Assembly: GCA_030411725.1 (NCBI GenBank)
Contig: MU839833.1
Span: forward strand, 434,001-498,000
From: Echria macrotheca
Taxonomy: Eukaryota; Ascomycota; Sordariomycetes; Sordariales; Schizotheciaceae
Length of the DNA: 64,000 bases
Reading direction: 5' to 3'
Part shown: positions 34,845 through 47,141 of the stretch, one piece after another
How the letters are laid out: each line of letters opens with the position of its first letter
Position numbering within the stretch: position 1 is the stretch's first letter
Notes under the pieces: generated by a model
Told to the model about the DNA's origin: nothing
The model's database searches: none
What the model saw: only the letters and a program-made list of their open reading frames with translations
Translations under genes and position numbers: made by a program

Positions 34845-35548
34845 TTATTGCGTGGCATAATTCTGCTGGCCATACGGCTGCTGGGCCGGGTATGACTGTT
34901 GAGGATAACCCGGCTGGGTAGGGGCCTGGGGATAGGCGGCGCCGGGTGCCGGGTATCCGCCGGCGGGCTCCGCGTACTTGATGTTGCCGAGCTCGGCCTG
35001 GCGGGCGCCGGCGTTGTCGGACACGCAGGCCATGATGAAGAAGACGAGGTTGACGATGGTCATGACCCTTTCCCTCCACGTTAGCCCCCTGCCACAACAC
35101 AAGTTTACCAGAGTAGGACTTACCAGATCAGAGCACCAAGACCCGCACACGCAGCCATGGCGGCGCCAAACTGGTTGAACTGGTTGGTATACCCAAACAC
35201 GTCACCATAACCAAGGAAGGCCGAGGCGACGCTGGCGGACCACGACCAGCCCGAGAGCCAGAAGATGACGGAGAAGATGTATCCAATAAGAAAGCCAATG
35301 CGGTAAAAGAGGTGCGGGGCGAACATCTCAACGGCCGTGGCGCCACCGTAGACGATGAAGCTCCAGATGCAGACAAAGATGACCAGCCCGCCGGGGTTGC
35401 CGTAGATGAAGGCGTTGTTCCAGAGAGACACGCCCCAGGCGCCGAGGGCGAGGACGACCAGCGAGAGACCGAGGATGGCATAGCGCATGTAGATGAGCCA
35501 CGGCCTCACAGGAGGCACGCCGACGGCGACGAGTCCTGAAGCACCCAT
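34845..35548 (-). CDS. MARVEL-domain integral membrane protein
   Basis: Exons 35548..35124 and 35067..34845 around a 56-nt intron (GTAAGT donor) give 215 aa. Four hydrophobic helices are visible: YAILGLSLVVLALGAW, LVIFVCIWSFIVYGG, IGFLIGYIFSVIFWLSG and, after AACAGLGALIW, the splice-spanning VMTIVNLVFFIMACVSD. Polar loops are short. The layout and the RPWLIYMR start match the fungal MARVEL proteins found in plasma-membrane or vesicle domains (relatives of Nce102). The last 45 residues form a cytoplasmic tail rich in Pro, Gln, Tyr and Gly (YPQAP, YPQQ, YGQQ repeats), which is longer than the minimal domain needs. Function beyond membrane organisation cannot be stated. Confidence 0.85.
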
Positions 35549-37752
35549 TGTGTTATTGTGTCTTTGAGTCGAGCCGTGTAAGGCAAGCCGTGTAAGTCGA
35601 GGTGGCGCTAGGCTGTGGTGGAGAACGACGAGAAAGTCTTAGCGAGAGACAACAACGAACACAAAACGAGAGGCCGGATAACTATCGAAAGAAGGATGAT
35701 GCACAAAAAAAAGACGTTTCCCACCAGGGCACCCCCCAGGTCTTTATCCATCTCGCAGCATCCTCATTTCACAACCTTGGATGCCCAACCGGTCCGTGGC
35801 CTGGTTAGAAACCAGAGAGCTGAGGTCTCAATGTGGCAGCAGGGGGTGTTCGAACGCCAGGTTACAAGCCACGGGCTGCAGGCGACGGCGGCGCTTGGTG
35901 ACCTTGGTTTTGCCTGGCAAGCCGTTCTCATTCGCAGTCGGACGGCGCCAAGGATCAAGAGCTGGACCTCGTGGCCCGAGGGCTGAGGAAAGGGGAATCC
36001 ATTGCGGCGGAGGATCTCTGCCCCGCGTTTTCGATGGTTGCTGCGGCTGTGCCCCTCCGCTCGTTAGCTCGTTGGCTGCGGTCAACTGTTGACCAAAACC
36101 ATTTCCCAGGAGAGCAACCGTTGACACAGAAGACGCGCCATCCATCTTGGCTTGCCATTATAACGTGCCATGGCCCAAATGGTTTGTCGGTTGCGTTTTG
36201 CGGTCACGTCACAGAGGAGGCCTCGAGAAAGTTGGGCCAAAAATCTCAAACTCGGAATGCTTACCGGCCGCAGACAGGCAAGCCCGCTAAAATTAGCCTT
36301 ATCGATAAGGAATACCAGGTTTTGTTTGATGGTTTGATGGGAAATTTCCGCTGTTCCCAATCTCCCGCGATGCACCTGAAAGGAGCTCACAGGAAACAAA
36401 CTCACAGCATGCCTTTCCAAACTGTTTTTCTCCGCGATGTCACAGCCACCGCCAGATTTCGATAAATCCGATATATCTGCGGAAGACTGCCTCGCATGTT
36501 TCGGCATTACTGGTCAAGCAAAGCCAATCAACTGGATCGGCGTTGACCTGAAAAGAAAACCCACAGGGCAATCAATATGTCTCTATCTTCACAGCCGCAC
36601 CCGCTTCATCACACCACACACACATCACAAGCTACCGACCACAGACGGGATGTGAACCCTTAACTTTTTTTAAACCCCTCTCATCACCAATCATTGACCA
36701 TTCCACGACCTGACGGCTTCTAACAATGCCCCAACTTCTCAGACGGGATGTGTGTCCATCGGGAATCGGCTCGCTCGTCTATCTGCGGCTGACGAGCGAC
36801 AACCAGATAGTTCGGACGAACCCTGAACGGAAAAAACAGTTTCGGGCTGAGATCTTTCGGCGATGGTGGAGGCTCAAACGGCGGCCACTGCAACCCCCCT
36901 CTTCCACAAGGCGGACCCCCGACATGCCGAACCACCTCACACCTCAGGGACCCTCCTCATCAGAGCCACCGACAGAGGTTGTCTCGCAGTAAAACTCGCA
37001 TATTATTATTCAGGTAAACTAGGGCTGAAGAAACCCGGTCACCCATCGAAAAAAAAACACGAAACGGCTGAGTATTCGGGGTCTCGGCATTGTAACCATC
37101 GAGAAAGATAATGCTCGGATGTCTCTCGAGAAGAGAGACACGCCGCGGACGCGGAAAGGAAACCGCGTCGGATCGCGCGGGATATGCTGCAGTTTGGTAA
37201 TTTCGCGTCACCCCCCTGTCCTGTTCAACTCAACAAACCGGCCCCGGATGCCTCCCGGGTTCTTTTTATTTTATTTTAATTATCGAACCGTTCATGACAT
37301 GGGTCTGGTTCCAGTTCGACAACGTCGTGCCTGCATCGCTATTCACGTAGCTATTGCTAGCCTCAATCTCAGGAGTTGTTCTGGTTTGGTTGAGTGAGAC
37401 TTGAGTGTGCCCATCACCCATACCTTAGCCTTCAAAGATACCTCCGTTTTTGACTACCGCGAGGGCTGGGTCAGATCTCACAACAATGACACGAGACACA
37501 AGGCCACGCGTAGAGGAGACCAAACGGTTAAGTTCCATACTCTAACACTAAGCTGTCACCATGTCTTCCAGGACCCAGACCTTCAACACAAAACTCTATA
37601 CCGTCCAACATCCAGATACCGTAACCTCCAGGCTCCCTCGGGTATCCCCAAGCATGCAAATCGATCCTCATGACTCTACTCCTCCCTGAAAAGACCACAG
37701 AAACCAACCACAGCAGCTCTCTCTGATAAACGTTACAAACCCGATATCAGAA
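35549..37752. other. Intergenic region, 2.2 kb
   Basis: Between the MARVEL start (minus) and the guanine deaminase stop (minus). A perfect 14-bp palindrome CCTTATCGATAAGG, formed by two abutting GATAAG sites, lies at 36297-36310. No gene, RNA or mobile element is recognised. Confidence 0.4.
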
Positions 37753-39156
37753 TCACTTCCTCTCATGAACCAGCCGCCCCTTAACCCAAACCTTCCGCGT
37801 GTTCCGATCATCTCCATTATACACCCACTTGGCCACAATATCCGGCCAGCTCTCCCACCCAAACACATCCACATTCCCGTCCTCCTCGCCCTCGGCAATC
37901 CCCTCGACCTCGCCCTGCGCATCCACCGTACTCAGCCCGACAAGCTGCGCGTCCCAGTCCATACCGACCGCAAACGCCCCAACGCGCTGCTGCAGTCCCA
38001 CCACCTCGGCACCACCGCGCGTCGCCAGATACAAAACCTCTTCCACCGTCAACTTGGCCTTGTCATCCCCGCCCATGGCGACATGCCTGCTGACCAGCGC
38101 CGCGAGCCTCGCCGCCTCGAGCACGCTGGGACTATACCCGCCGCTCATATCGGTCCCCAGCCCACAGCACACGCCCTTCTCGAGCAACCACCGCACCCTT
38201 GCGGCGCCGCTCGTGATGGCGCTGTTGCTGCACGGACAGTGACTAACCTTCGCCCCGCGCTTGGCGATCAACTCGGCCTCGCTCTCCGACAGATGCACGC
38301 CGTGCGCCAGAATCGTTCTGTCCGTCAACAGCCCAAACGCATCATACACGCCGCTGTACGAATCATCCTGCGCCCCCGTGCTCTCGGGCGGGAACAGCTC
38401 CCGCACGAGCGCGATCTCGTTCTTATTCTCGCTGATGTGCGTCTGGATCGGCAGGTCCGGCCTCTCCTTGGCCAGCCCGCCCAGCCCGCGCATCAGCGGC
38501 GCCGAGCAGCTCGGCGCGAACCGCGGCGTCAGCACCGGCCGCACAATCTCCCGTCCCGGATCGATGCTCTCGATGTACGCAATCGACTCCCTCGTGGCCG
38601 CGAGCGCCGCCTCGGGCGATTCGTCGCGGTAGTACGCCGGCGAGAGCTGGTCCATGCACACGCGACCGACGAGCGCGCGCTGGCCTGCCTGGAGACACAG
38701 ATCCGCAAGCAGGTTGGTCGAGGCGACGTCGACCGTGGCGTAGTACGCAGCCGTGGTGGTCCCGTGGGCGAGCGTCTTGCGGATGACGCGCGAGTAGACC
38801 TTCCGTGCCTTGGCCGGGTCCTTGAGCGACGCCTCGAGCGGGAACGTGTACGTGTTGAGCCAGTCGAGCAGCGTCGAGTTGCCAAAGATGCCGACGTTGG
38901 GGTACTGCGACGCGTGCAGGTGCGTGTCGATGAAGCCGGGGAAGAAAAACTGGGCCGTTTTGGTCGTGGTTACGTCCACCTCGTCTGTGGTCCAGCCCAG
39001 CTTTTGTGACACGGCATCTGCGCTGCTGTTGCTTTCGACCGCCACGATCTTGCCGGACCCGTCGACGGCGACGACCGTGTCGTGGAGGTACTCGAGCTCG
39101 CCGAGCGTCTTGCTGTGTACAAAGGTGCCGACGAATATCTTGCTTCGGGCTGCCAT
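37753..39156 (-). CDS. Guanine deaminase
   Basis: A single exon of 467 aa from the ATG at 39156; the frame is open further upstream to 39309, but the family's N-terminus (KIFVGTFVHS) begins here. The enzyme turns guanine into xanthine and ammonia, the entry of guanine into purine catabolism. Zinc-site and catalytic motifs of the amidohydrolase superfamily are in order: PGFIDTHLHASQ with HxH, the substrate-binding LLDWLNTYTFPLE, IQTHISENKNE, ILAHGVHLSE and GTDMSGGYSPS with the metal-binding Asp. This layout matches fungal GuaD/GDA1 proteins rather than other amidohydrolases. It has no intron. A CCAAT sequence lies just upstream of the ATG (about 39171-39175). Confidence 0.93.
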   Translation of the reverse strand: MAARSKIFVGTFVHSKTLGELEYLHDTVVAVDGSGKIVAVESNSSADAVSQKLGWTTDEVDVTTTKTAQFFFPGFIDTHLHASQYPNVGIFGNSTLLDWLNTYTFPLEASLKDPAKARKVYSRVIRKTLAHGTTTAAYYATVDVASTNLLADLCLQAGQRALVGRVCMDQLSPAYYRDESPEAALAATRESIAYIESIDPGREIVRPVLTPRFAPSCSAPLMRGLGGLAKERPDLPIQTHISENKNEIALVRELFPPESTGAQDDSYSGVYDAFGLLTDRTILAHGVHLSESEAELIAKRGAKVSHCPCSNSAITSGAARVRWLLEKGVCCGLGTDMSGGYSPSVLEAARLAALVSRHVAMGGDDKAKLTVEEVLYLATRGGAEVVGLQQRVGAFAVGMDWDAQLVGLSTVDAQGEVEGIAEGEEDGNVDVFGWESWPDIVAKWVYNGDDRNTRKVWVKGRLVHERK

Positions 39157-39759
39157 GATGTTGTTGAGTTGGCCAATCACGTCTTGGGACGGAATGTGGG
39201 AGGTTGAACTTGAAGTCGCGCAAACAGCCGGCTCATTCCCTGTGGATATCCAGGTACAGAATACGAGAGTCGAACCAGGCCTGGGAGGTGCGACGTAGAG
39301 TTGGCGCACAGAAAGGTGAGGTACGTTGGTCGTAGAATTGCTCAGCCCAAGGTTATTTGTAGCTTGACAACACTGGGAGGGACAGGTGTGAAGCGGCAGC
39401 TGGTGGCAGCTTTATCTGGAACTCCAGAGTTCCACAATTGGACCTTCGCCGTCCGCCCGGCGTCTCCATCGGCCAGCGCCGGCACCCGGCGACGGATCGG
39501 CCACCTGCCGGGTCCACCTCAAATCCCGCATCTGCTTCTTCACTGATTGGCCCGATAAGACTCGGACTGGCGCCGACCTCCGTCAGCCGCCTTCTCTCCC
39601 AATAATCTCTCTCAATTATCTCTCAATAATCCATCAACTGGCCGACAGCAAGAAACTGCAATCATTAATCCGTTCGGCCATGTGCACGCCACTCTATGCT
39701 CTTCTAAAATCATGATGTACAACAGTAATTAAACATTCAAACTCCATCACTTTCCACAC
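39157..39759. other. Intergenic region
   Basis: Upstream flank of guanine deaminase and 3' flank of FAS alpha. A GATAAG is present near 39553. Nothing else is recognised. Confidence 0.45.
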
Positions 39760-42700
39760 CTACAACTGCGCAGCCGCAATAGCCGCCGCCTGGCTGTCCG
39801 TATACGAAATCGACACGCTAACATGCTTCACACCCGCTTTCTTGGCCGCCTCCAGAGCATTTCCGTGCAGCTGAAACATGTTAGCTTGGCTCCATACAAT
39901 GCGTCACACAGATGCTTACCTTCACCACTGGGCTACCGCTCTGGTCCGAAATGATCTCGATCTCCTTGAGTGCCGCTCCGGCCCCCTGGCTCGGCACACC
40001 CAAAGCCTTAAAAACTGCCTCCTTGGCACACCACCTACCCGCAAACGACTTCTGTGGCGACCTCCCGGTGCCCGACGCCATGCAGTACTTGAGCTCGTTC
40101 TCTGTGAAGTTGCGGTCGAGGAACGTGTCGTTGTCCGTGTTAATGGCCGAGATCTCCTCCACGTCGAATCCAATACGCGTATTGATGTCTTCGAGCCTCC
40201 GCGCTTCTCGGCCCAGCACCGAAACAAGCGTCTCCTTGGTCGGAGGCACAGAACCCGTCTTCTCCGACAGCTTCATGAAGTTGGTCGGGAACGAGAGCTC
40301 GCCCGTCTTCTTGTCCTCCGTCACGCGAGCATCTGGGTTGAGCAGCACCGAGCTGAGCTGCTCATCAGTATATGGCGACGTGTTCTTGGCCACAAACAAC
40401 GTGTTGTTGATCATGCCGTTGTGCGAGTAGCGGTACGCCTTCTTTTGCCGAGCCTCAACCTTGATGCGGTACTGGTTGAACGTCTCCTCGTCGAGCGTGG
40501 CGTAGAGATACTTGGGGTGGACACCGATGGCCTGGGCGCCCTTCTGGCCGAAGCCGAACGACGTGACCGAGAAGGCCTTGATGCCGTCCGTCTGGATGCT
40601 CTTGCTCGGGTACACAATGTAGTCAAACTGCTCCATGACCGGATCAACATTGTCGGCGTTGCGGTTGCCCGGAACAAGGCCGGTATTGAGGACCTGCAAG
40701 CAGCCGTTCATCATCCAGGCACCAGCAGCACCCTTGGGGTGACCGGTGAGATACTTTTGGAAGATACCCATAACGGCATTGCCCTTCTTGCGGCCGAGGT
40801 GAGCCATCTGCTGGCAGATGACAGACGACTCATTCTTGTCGTTGGCCTTGGTCGAGGTGCCGTGGAAGGATGCGACATCAAGATCGTCAATGGTAAGGTT
40901 CCAGGTGGCAAGGGCACCGCGGAGGGGAGCGATGCTGGGGTCGCTCTTCCAGAAGTTGTTGCCAAAGCTGCGAAGCACCTCCTTCGTTTGCCGCTCTGCC
41001 TCCTTTTCGACGTGTCTCGCCCGGTCCGAAACGTACTCGGAAATCTCCGACTGCGGCCGGCCCTCGGCCTTGAGAGCCTCAGCCTCATCGGCTAGGTACT
41101 GCAGCTCAGCCTCCTTGTCGTTCTGAATCTGCTTTGTGCGGCGCTCGATCTGCCGGCGTCTGTACTTGATGTCGAGCAGGGGGTTTGCAAACTTGCCGCG
41201 GTGCTCGCGAGCTGTGGTGAGGACACCCTGCCCGGGAGCCGGAACCGACCGGCCGATCTTGTCCGAGGCGGTCGTGGTAAGAGCGAGGACGCCGTAGATG
41301 GGAACACCCATGTCCAGGGCGAGCCTGGCAGTCATGATGACCTGCACACCACAGCCTTGAGACTCCATGAAGCCGTTTCTCGTCGTTGTGGTCGGCCTGG
41401 ACATCTCCTTGGGAGTGCGTCCGTGCGCGAACTCGTCGACGGCGTTGCTAGTGGCCTTCATGTTGGCGAACTCGTAAGAACCCTCCTCGCCAAAGTCATC
41501 GAAGCCACCGACGAAGCAGACGCGAGCCTTGCCTTCCATGATGGTCTCGTAACCAATGTCGACAGACTCGACGGAGGTGGCACATGCACCAACCGGAGTC
41601 TTGATCGGACCCGACGACGAAATAAGGAGCATGTTCACCCAAGCAGCCATAGTGTTGATGAAAGACTCCTGCAGAATGTCGTTCTGGAGCGGCTTGTCCA
41701 AGAACCTGTCGCGATGCATGCCACGGAGAGCAGTCGCACCACCCATACCGGAGCCGACGCAGTTGCCCACCTCAGAAACGTGGACATACTTGTAGAACTC
41801 ATATGGATCGGTGATACCAGCCGACAGGAGCGCTTCGACGGTGGAGACAAGGACAAACAAGGCGACCGGGTCGACCTGTGAGATGATGTCGTCGGGCACG
41901 CCGTAGCGCTTGGCGTCCCAGCCGGTCGGGATCTGACCGGCAACAAGGCGGTCGAACCGCAGTGCCTTGGGGATCCACAGAGAAGCACCCTTCTTCAACC
42001 GGACAGTATACTGGCCAGTCTCGGGGATCTCAAAGATCTCGACTTTGTCACCGTGCTCGCGCTTGAACTCCTCGGCCGTATCCTTGGAAGCCTCAAATGG
42101 ATCAAGATCCTCCTCGATGACGACCTCGTGGAGAAGCTGCTTCCTGTTGGGGTCGTACCCGTCGAACAGCTCGGGCTCGATCAGACGGATACCCGAGTGC
42201 TCGAGGATGTACTTCTCATACTTGGGCTTGATCTCCTTGTCTTCGACCGGCTCGCCGGTCTTGGCATCAACCCAGCCGGAGTACGGCTTGCCCTTGATGG
42301 GGCCATTGTGGTTCTTGATCAGGCCCATGATCCAGGCCATCTCGATGCAGCCCTCAAGCGAGAATTCGCCGTAAGCCTCCATCTCCCATCGAGTGCGGGC
42401 GTTACCCCAAGGGCCAACCTCGGCGAAACCGGTCACGACGACAACCTTGTCGAGGTCCACCATACCCTTGAGGTTTTCGTTGAGGGGAGCCACTTCCGAC
42501 TTCCAATCGGGAAGGTTGGGGAACTCAAACTTGATGTTGGCGCGCGGCTCGATCACCTTCTTCTTGTACAAGACCTCCGAATCCTCGCCGTTGACAATCT
42601 TGTTCTCGGCGGCGGTTTCTTTGGTCACAGCTCGGCGAATCTCGCTTGTCTCCATGATCCTCTTCCGCTCACGGGTCATGGTCTCGTTGAGGTTTGTGAT

Positions 42701-45441
42701 GAACTGGAGACCGCCGTTCAGGTCGGCGAAGACCGGCTCGTTTTGGCAGAGATCCACAATCGTGGGCGACATCAACCCAAGCAGGTTGAAAGCCATCTCT
42801 TGCTGGGAGAACGTCCGAACACCAAAGTTCTCAACAGCCTCTGCCACAATGTTGTTTCCGGACATGAGACCAGTGCCGCGGGTCCACCCGATGATGGCAC
42901 CGCAGATAGTGAGGTAGTTGGCCCAGTCTTCGGCATACCAGCGGTTGAAAAGGGTCTCAAGACCAAGCTTGGACTCAGAATACAAGCCATCGCTGCCGAA
43001 GGTGCCGTGGTTGGGCGAAAGGGGGAGGATCACCTGGGCAGGGCGTGTTTCGTAGCCGCGGGCAGCCTTCTCAGCCTTGACGTTACCGAGAAGGCGAATG
43101 AGGTTCGTGAGCATGATGCGGTGAGCAAGCTCCGACTTGGAGTCGATACCATCGATCTGGCGACCTTGCTCAGAGATGGCCGCGAACGGGACAATGTAGT
43201 CCAGATCCCAGCCAAGCCCAGCCTTGGTGTCGTAGATGTACTCGACCAGGGCGTTGACATCCTGAACACTGCCCTGGTTGAAGGGCACGACAACAAGCTG
43301 GGAGCCCCGCGAGCCAAAGCGAGCATACATGGACTGGTAATACTCGGTGACCTCGCGCGAGTAACGGCTAGTGGTGACAATCACCTTGGCGCCACCACTG
43401 ATCAGGCCCTGCAGAACATCGGCGCCAATCGAGCCAGCACCAGCGCCCGTCATAAGAACGTACTTGTCGGCAAAGGTAACGCCGTTCTTGGCAGCTTGCT
43501 CCAGGCAGTCGAGATACAAGCCGGTAAGCTTCTTGCTGTAGTCCCAGCCGTGCTGCGTCTTCTTGCGCAGATGGAGGAAGGGGATAGCCTCTGTCTTGCC
43601 CTTGGGCTTGGGAGACTTCTTGGCCGCACCGTTAGGCTTGCCATTCTCCTTGGGAATGATTTGGCTCTCGTTCATGGCAAGGGAGCGGAGAATGTCGCCA
43701 TACAGCGCCTTGATCTCGAGCTGTGATGTCTTGGACAGCTTGTGCTGCTGCTTGATGAGCTTATAGATTCTCGAGAGATCGTTGGCCACTTTGTTGCGGT
43801 TCCCGTACTCGGAGATCTTGCCACCATCTGCCATCTGCTGGACATAATGCTCAAGCTTGCGGCAGCTGGCCCGAGGGACTTCCTCGTAGTTCAGGTTACC
43901 GCGGGCGTCGATCGTTGTCCTGGGGCCGGTAGGAACGGCGACATCCTTATAAACCGGATTCTCCGTGAGAACATCCTTGCAGTTCTCGATGAGCTGGGCA
44001 CCCAGCTCCTTAGCAAGCTGGTACGTCTCTCCACGCTCAGTAGGGCAATTGTCAATGTGGTACTGCATGAAATCGAGGAGCGTGGGGTTGGAGCGGTTCA
44101 TGATACGGATGCATTGACTGACGATTTCTCGGTCAACTGCCCTGAGCCGTCCGAAGATGATGTCGTAGTACATGCTGAGAGCATCTTGGCGGGCCCAGTT
44201 CCACGAGGAATCATACACACGAGCCTTCAGGGAGCTGAAGACCGGCTCGATGCCGGCCGCATAGAAATCGCCGTGTTCGGTCGTCCAGAGGTCCAGCTGC
44301 GACTGCAAGACCTTGGAAGATTCCTGCGAGGCTTGGAATGCCTTGTCACCCGCCCGGATGTCGATTTTGAGGTATCTGGCAATCAGCTCCAACTGCTGCT
44401 TGAACAGAGCCCTCTGGTCGCTGGTAAGTGCCTCAATGGCAGCAGGGTCCATCATCATGCCTCCGCCAGCGCCACCAGCGGGACCGGCTGCTGCCGCTGT
44501 AGACAGGCTGATACCGGCATTGGCGGCGTACTTCTGCGACACGTCGTCGAGGAAGGCCTTCGCGTCCGGTTCGGCCCCCAAACGTGCGGGTGGTTCCATC
44601 GTGATAGCCAACAGGAGAACGCCATCCTGACGGCCCGAAGCCAGACCCCACCGTGTTTCCAGGTATTTCCGCGCCGCTGTGATGTTGAAGCCGCCGGGCA
44701 TCTTGGAGGAAATGAGACGGGCGATGAGACCCTGCGAGGTCTTTCCGAGGTTTCCATCGAAAGTCGCCTGCATGGCCGCACCGAGCTCGTCGAGGGGTGT
44801 GTCTTCCGGCTTCTCCGGTGTCGAGCCGAATTCTTTCCCCAAGTCACCGAGAATTTCATTCTGCAGCGTCGATTTGCCTATAAAATTAGTCCGATGTCCC
44901 AGTCTTCGCTGTCTGGAAACCTACCTCCAACCAGATCCTTGATCGCCTTGCTCAAAGGAATGTCTCCCAGAGGCTTCTTCAGCTTCTGGGCAACCAAAGC
45001 CCTCACGATCTCCACCGCCTGCACTGGGGCGTCTGGTACCTGAGCGGCTGGCCCAGCGCTGGGTGCAGGTGCAGCGACAGCAGCAGGTGCAGCAGCCGTA
45101 GCTGCGGGAGCAGAACTTGAGCTCGCCTCCGCTGCTGCTGGCTCGGGCTCATCCTCTACAGGGTCCACGTCGTAGTAGATCTCTTTCGCGTCCTTGTTAT
45201 AACAGAGGATCTGTCTCTGCACGGATTTTGCCGCGTCGTAGGCTTCGTATTTGGACGCCAGTGTCCGTTTGGCCATCACACCAAGCGTGTCGGCGGGACC
45301 AACCTCGACAATCCGCTCGGCGGTCTTCTCAGCAAGAAAGACATCTTGCGTCTCGATCCACCTCACAGGGGAGGCAAACTGGTAGGCCAACAGCTCCACG
45401 AGGAGCGTGTGAGCGAGCTCCTGCTCGATTTCGGGACGCAT
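39760..45441 (-). CDS. FAS2: Fatty acid synthase subunit alpha
   Basis: Three exons (45441..44925, 44877..39920, 39870..39760) keep phase and give 1861 aa, the usual length. This is one half of the cytosolic type I fungal FAS (alpha6beta6), which makes palmitoyl/stearoyl-CoA from acetyl- and malonyl-CoA. In order: an N-terminal malonyl/palmitoyl-transferase fragment, an Ala/Pro-rich linker, the acyl carrier domain with the phosphopantetheine Ser of GGKSTLQNEILGDL (residue 175, rebuilt across the first splice), the ketoreductase (VLMTGAGAGSIGADVLQG), the ketosynthase with the active Cys in VGACATSVES and His motifs, and the C-terminal phosphopantetheine transferase (FAGRWCAKEAVFKAL). The start was set at MRPEIEQELAH, the family N-terminus, rather than 7 codons upstream. 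It is head to head with FAS beta. Confidence 0.97.
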
Positions 45442-47084
45442 CTTGGATTGCCGAAATGGCAAAAGGTCGAAACTGAGAAACGGGAGAAGGACAACGGGTC
45501 GTTTATCTTATGTTGTTATCCGCAATCGCACCATGGGACGGAGGATAGGGCGAAGAAATGCGGGCTGCAACCACCGGCAGAATTAGTTCGCGGTTGGGTA
45601 TGAACTCGCGTTAAGGCGGCGCAAGTGATGTCCGGTGCAGAAAAGGGTGCTCCCAAGAGAGAGAATACGCGTCACGAATTGGAGGAACACGAATACTGAG
45701 AGGGAAGGAATGTTGGACCCGTCAAAAGTGAAGCTGGGGGCAACGGGCAGAAAATTGGCAGCTTTCCGCGTCCCTTCACGGCGCAACTGTTGAATGAAAT
45801 TGGCCCCTGCCGTCACCCATGCCAGAACTTCATCGTGCAGCTTCTCAACCAAACTTCCGCGCTAGCCGTATTGGGCCTAGCGACCCGCACTCTTCGTCCC
45901 CACCGCCCTCGACTGAATTCTCGGCGGCGGGGCCCAGATGTTTCGATACTCCCGTGCCATCCGCAAAGATCCGCACACTTTGACCAGACTTCCAGCTTGC
46001 AAGCCCGGAGCAACGGAGCCGGGTTGCGTCGCTGCGATGCGGCTCTAAAACACTTTTTCTCAACCGAAGGCTGCTGCACAACACAACATGCCGGATGAGG
46101 GGCAACCTGGTTGCCTGGCCCCGTTGCTGTCGGTGCACATCATCATCGCTCGGCAGGCTCTCGTGACAAGGGGCTTCTCGTCTCCCGCTATCTCCCTTCC
46201 TAGAGAACAGCCAGCAGAAAATTTTGGCCCTCTCCCTTTACCCCTCCAACACACTCAATGGCTCTCAGGGATAGCATACACTCCATAGCCTAGTAGCCAC
46301 TCGAAACTGCCGTCTAGTCGTGGAGAAAAGGGAGGGGACGGTTGGGGGTTGCCTCGTGCGGCGAGGGTGATCCTGCTTGCAAAGTGGATGGGTCTCGCCA
46401 CAGTGCAATGGAGCAAAACCCGTATAATCGTATTAATAGCTAGCTGATATGCTCGCAGGTTGTTGAGATCCCAACCGACATGCTTTGGACTCTGCGATCG
46501 AGAGAAAAGTCTGACTGCAGAACTATATCTATCACTCATCACTCCGACCTGCGTTGGGCCGTTGTTGGCGGACGAGAGGAGCTCGCAGAGAGGTACAGAT
46601 ACTTGGCGAGTTTGACAGCGTGGGAGGTGGGGTTGCCGCTGTGGGTGTGGTGGACTCTCAAGGTACCGCCGGGATACCAGGGGTTTAGCGGTTGCATAAG
46701 CGTGGCCACAAGTCACTGCAACTCTGCGAATCGCCGACAGGGGTGTCGCGAAGGGTGCCGTGCCTTCCCCCAACAAGTCTGTAGTAATTTTTTTTTGGCG
46801 AGCCATCGCAAGCTGCTTGCCGGCGACGAACTAGGGAGCAGGCCAATTTTATGTTGGGCCAAACCATTTGTTGCATTCCCCACGACATCATCCGTGACGG
46901 CCCGCCACTGGTAATAGTCTTCACCGTCCATTGTCTTGTCCCGAGAACTTGGAGAATCCCAAACTCTGCTCTTCCTGCCTCGCGTCTTTCCCTTCCCTCG
47001 CCCCTCCTTTAATCTTCCCACGAGCTTCCCACTGGGGCTCTGACATCTTGAAATCCCACGCGTCACGTCTCTGCGTTGAAAACG
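45442..47084. promoter_or_regulatory. Shared bidirectional promoter region of FAS alpha and FAS beta
   Basis: The 1.64 kb between the alpha start and the 5' UTR intron of beta. It contains a pyrimidine-rich stretch (about 46960-47030) directly before the beta transcript, as is common at strong fungal promoters. No gene is supported in it. Coregulation of the two subunits from this interval is inference. Confidence 0.6.
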
Positions 47085-47139
47085 GTATGTCTCCAGATCT
47101 TCAATCCCGACGTCAATGGCACCGCTGACACGTCCGTAG
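47085..47139 (+). other. 5' UTR intron of FAS beta
   Basis: GTATGT donor at 47085, CTGAC branch site and CGTAG acceptor at 47139, 55 nt, ending two bases before the ATG at 47142. The reading frame stays open through it, but the resulting extra residues do not resemble the FAS beta N-terminus, so a spliced leader is preferred. Confidence 0.6.
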
Positions 47140-47141
47140 TC

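Noticed and set aside
37765..39009. 414-codon open frame opposite guanine deaminase
   Set aside because: Antisense shadow; the deaminase has all family motifs on the other strand.
42053..43726. 557-codon open frame on the plus strand inside FAS alpha
   Set aside because: Antisense shadow of a highly biased GC3 gene; many similar frames cover both FAS genes and none has a motif.
46255..46806. 183-codon minus-strand open frame between the FAS genes
   Set aside because: No motif and no splice or start support; lies in the shared promoter.
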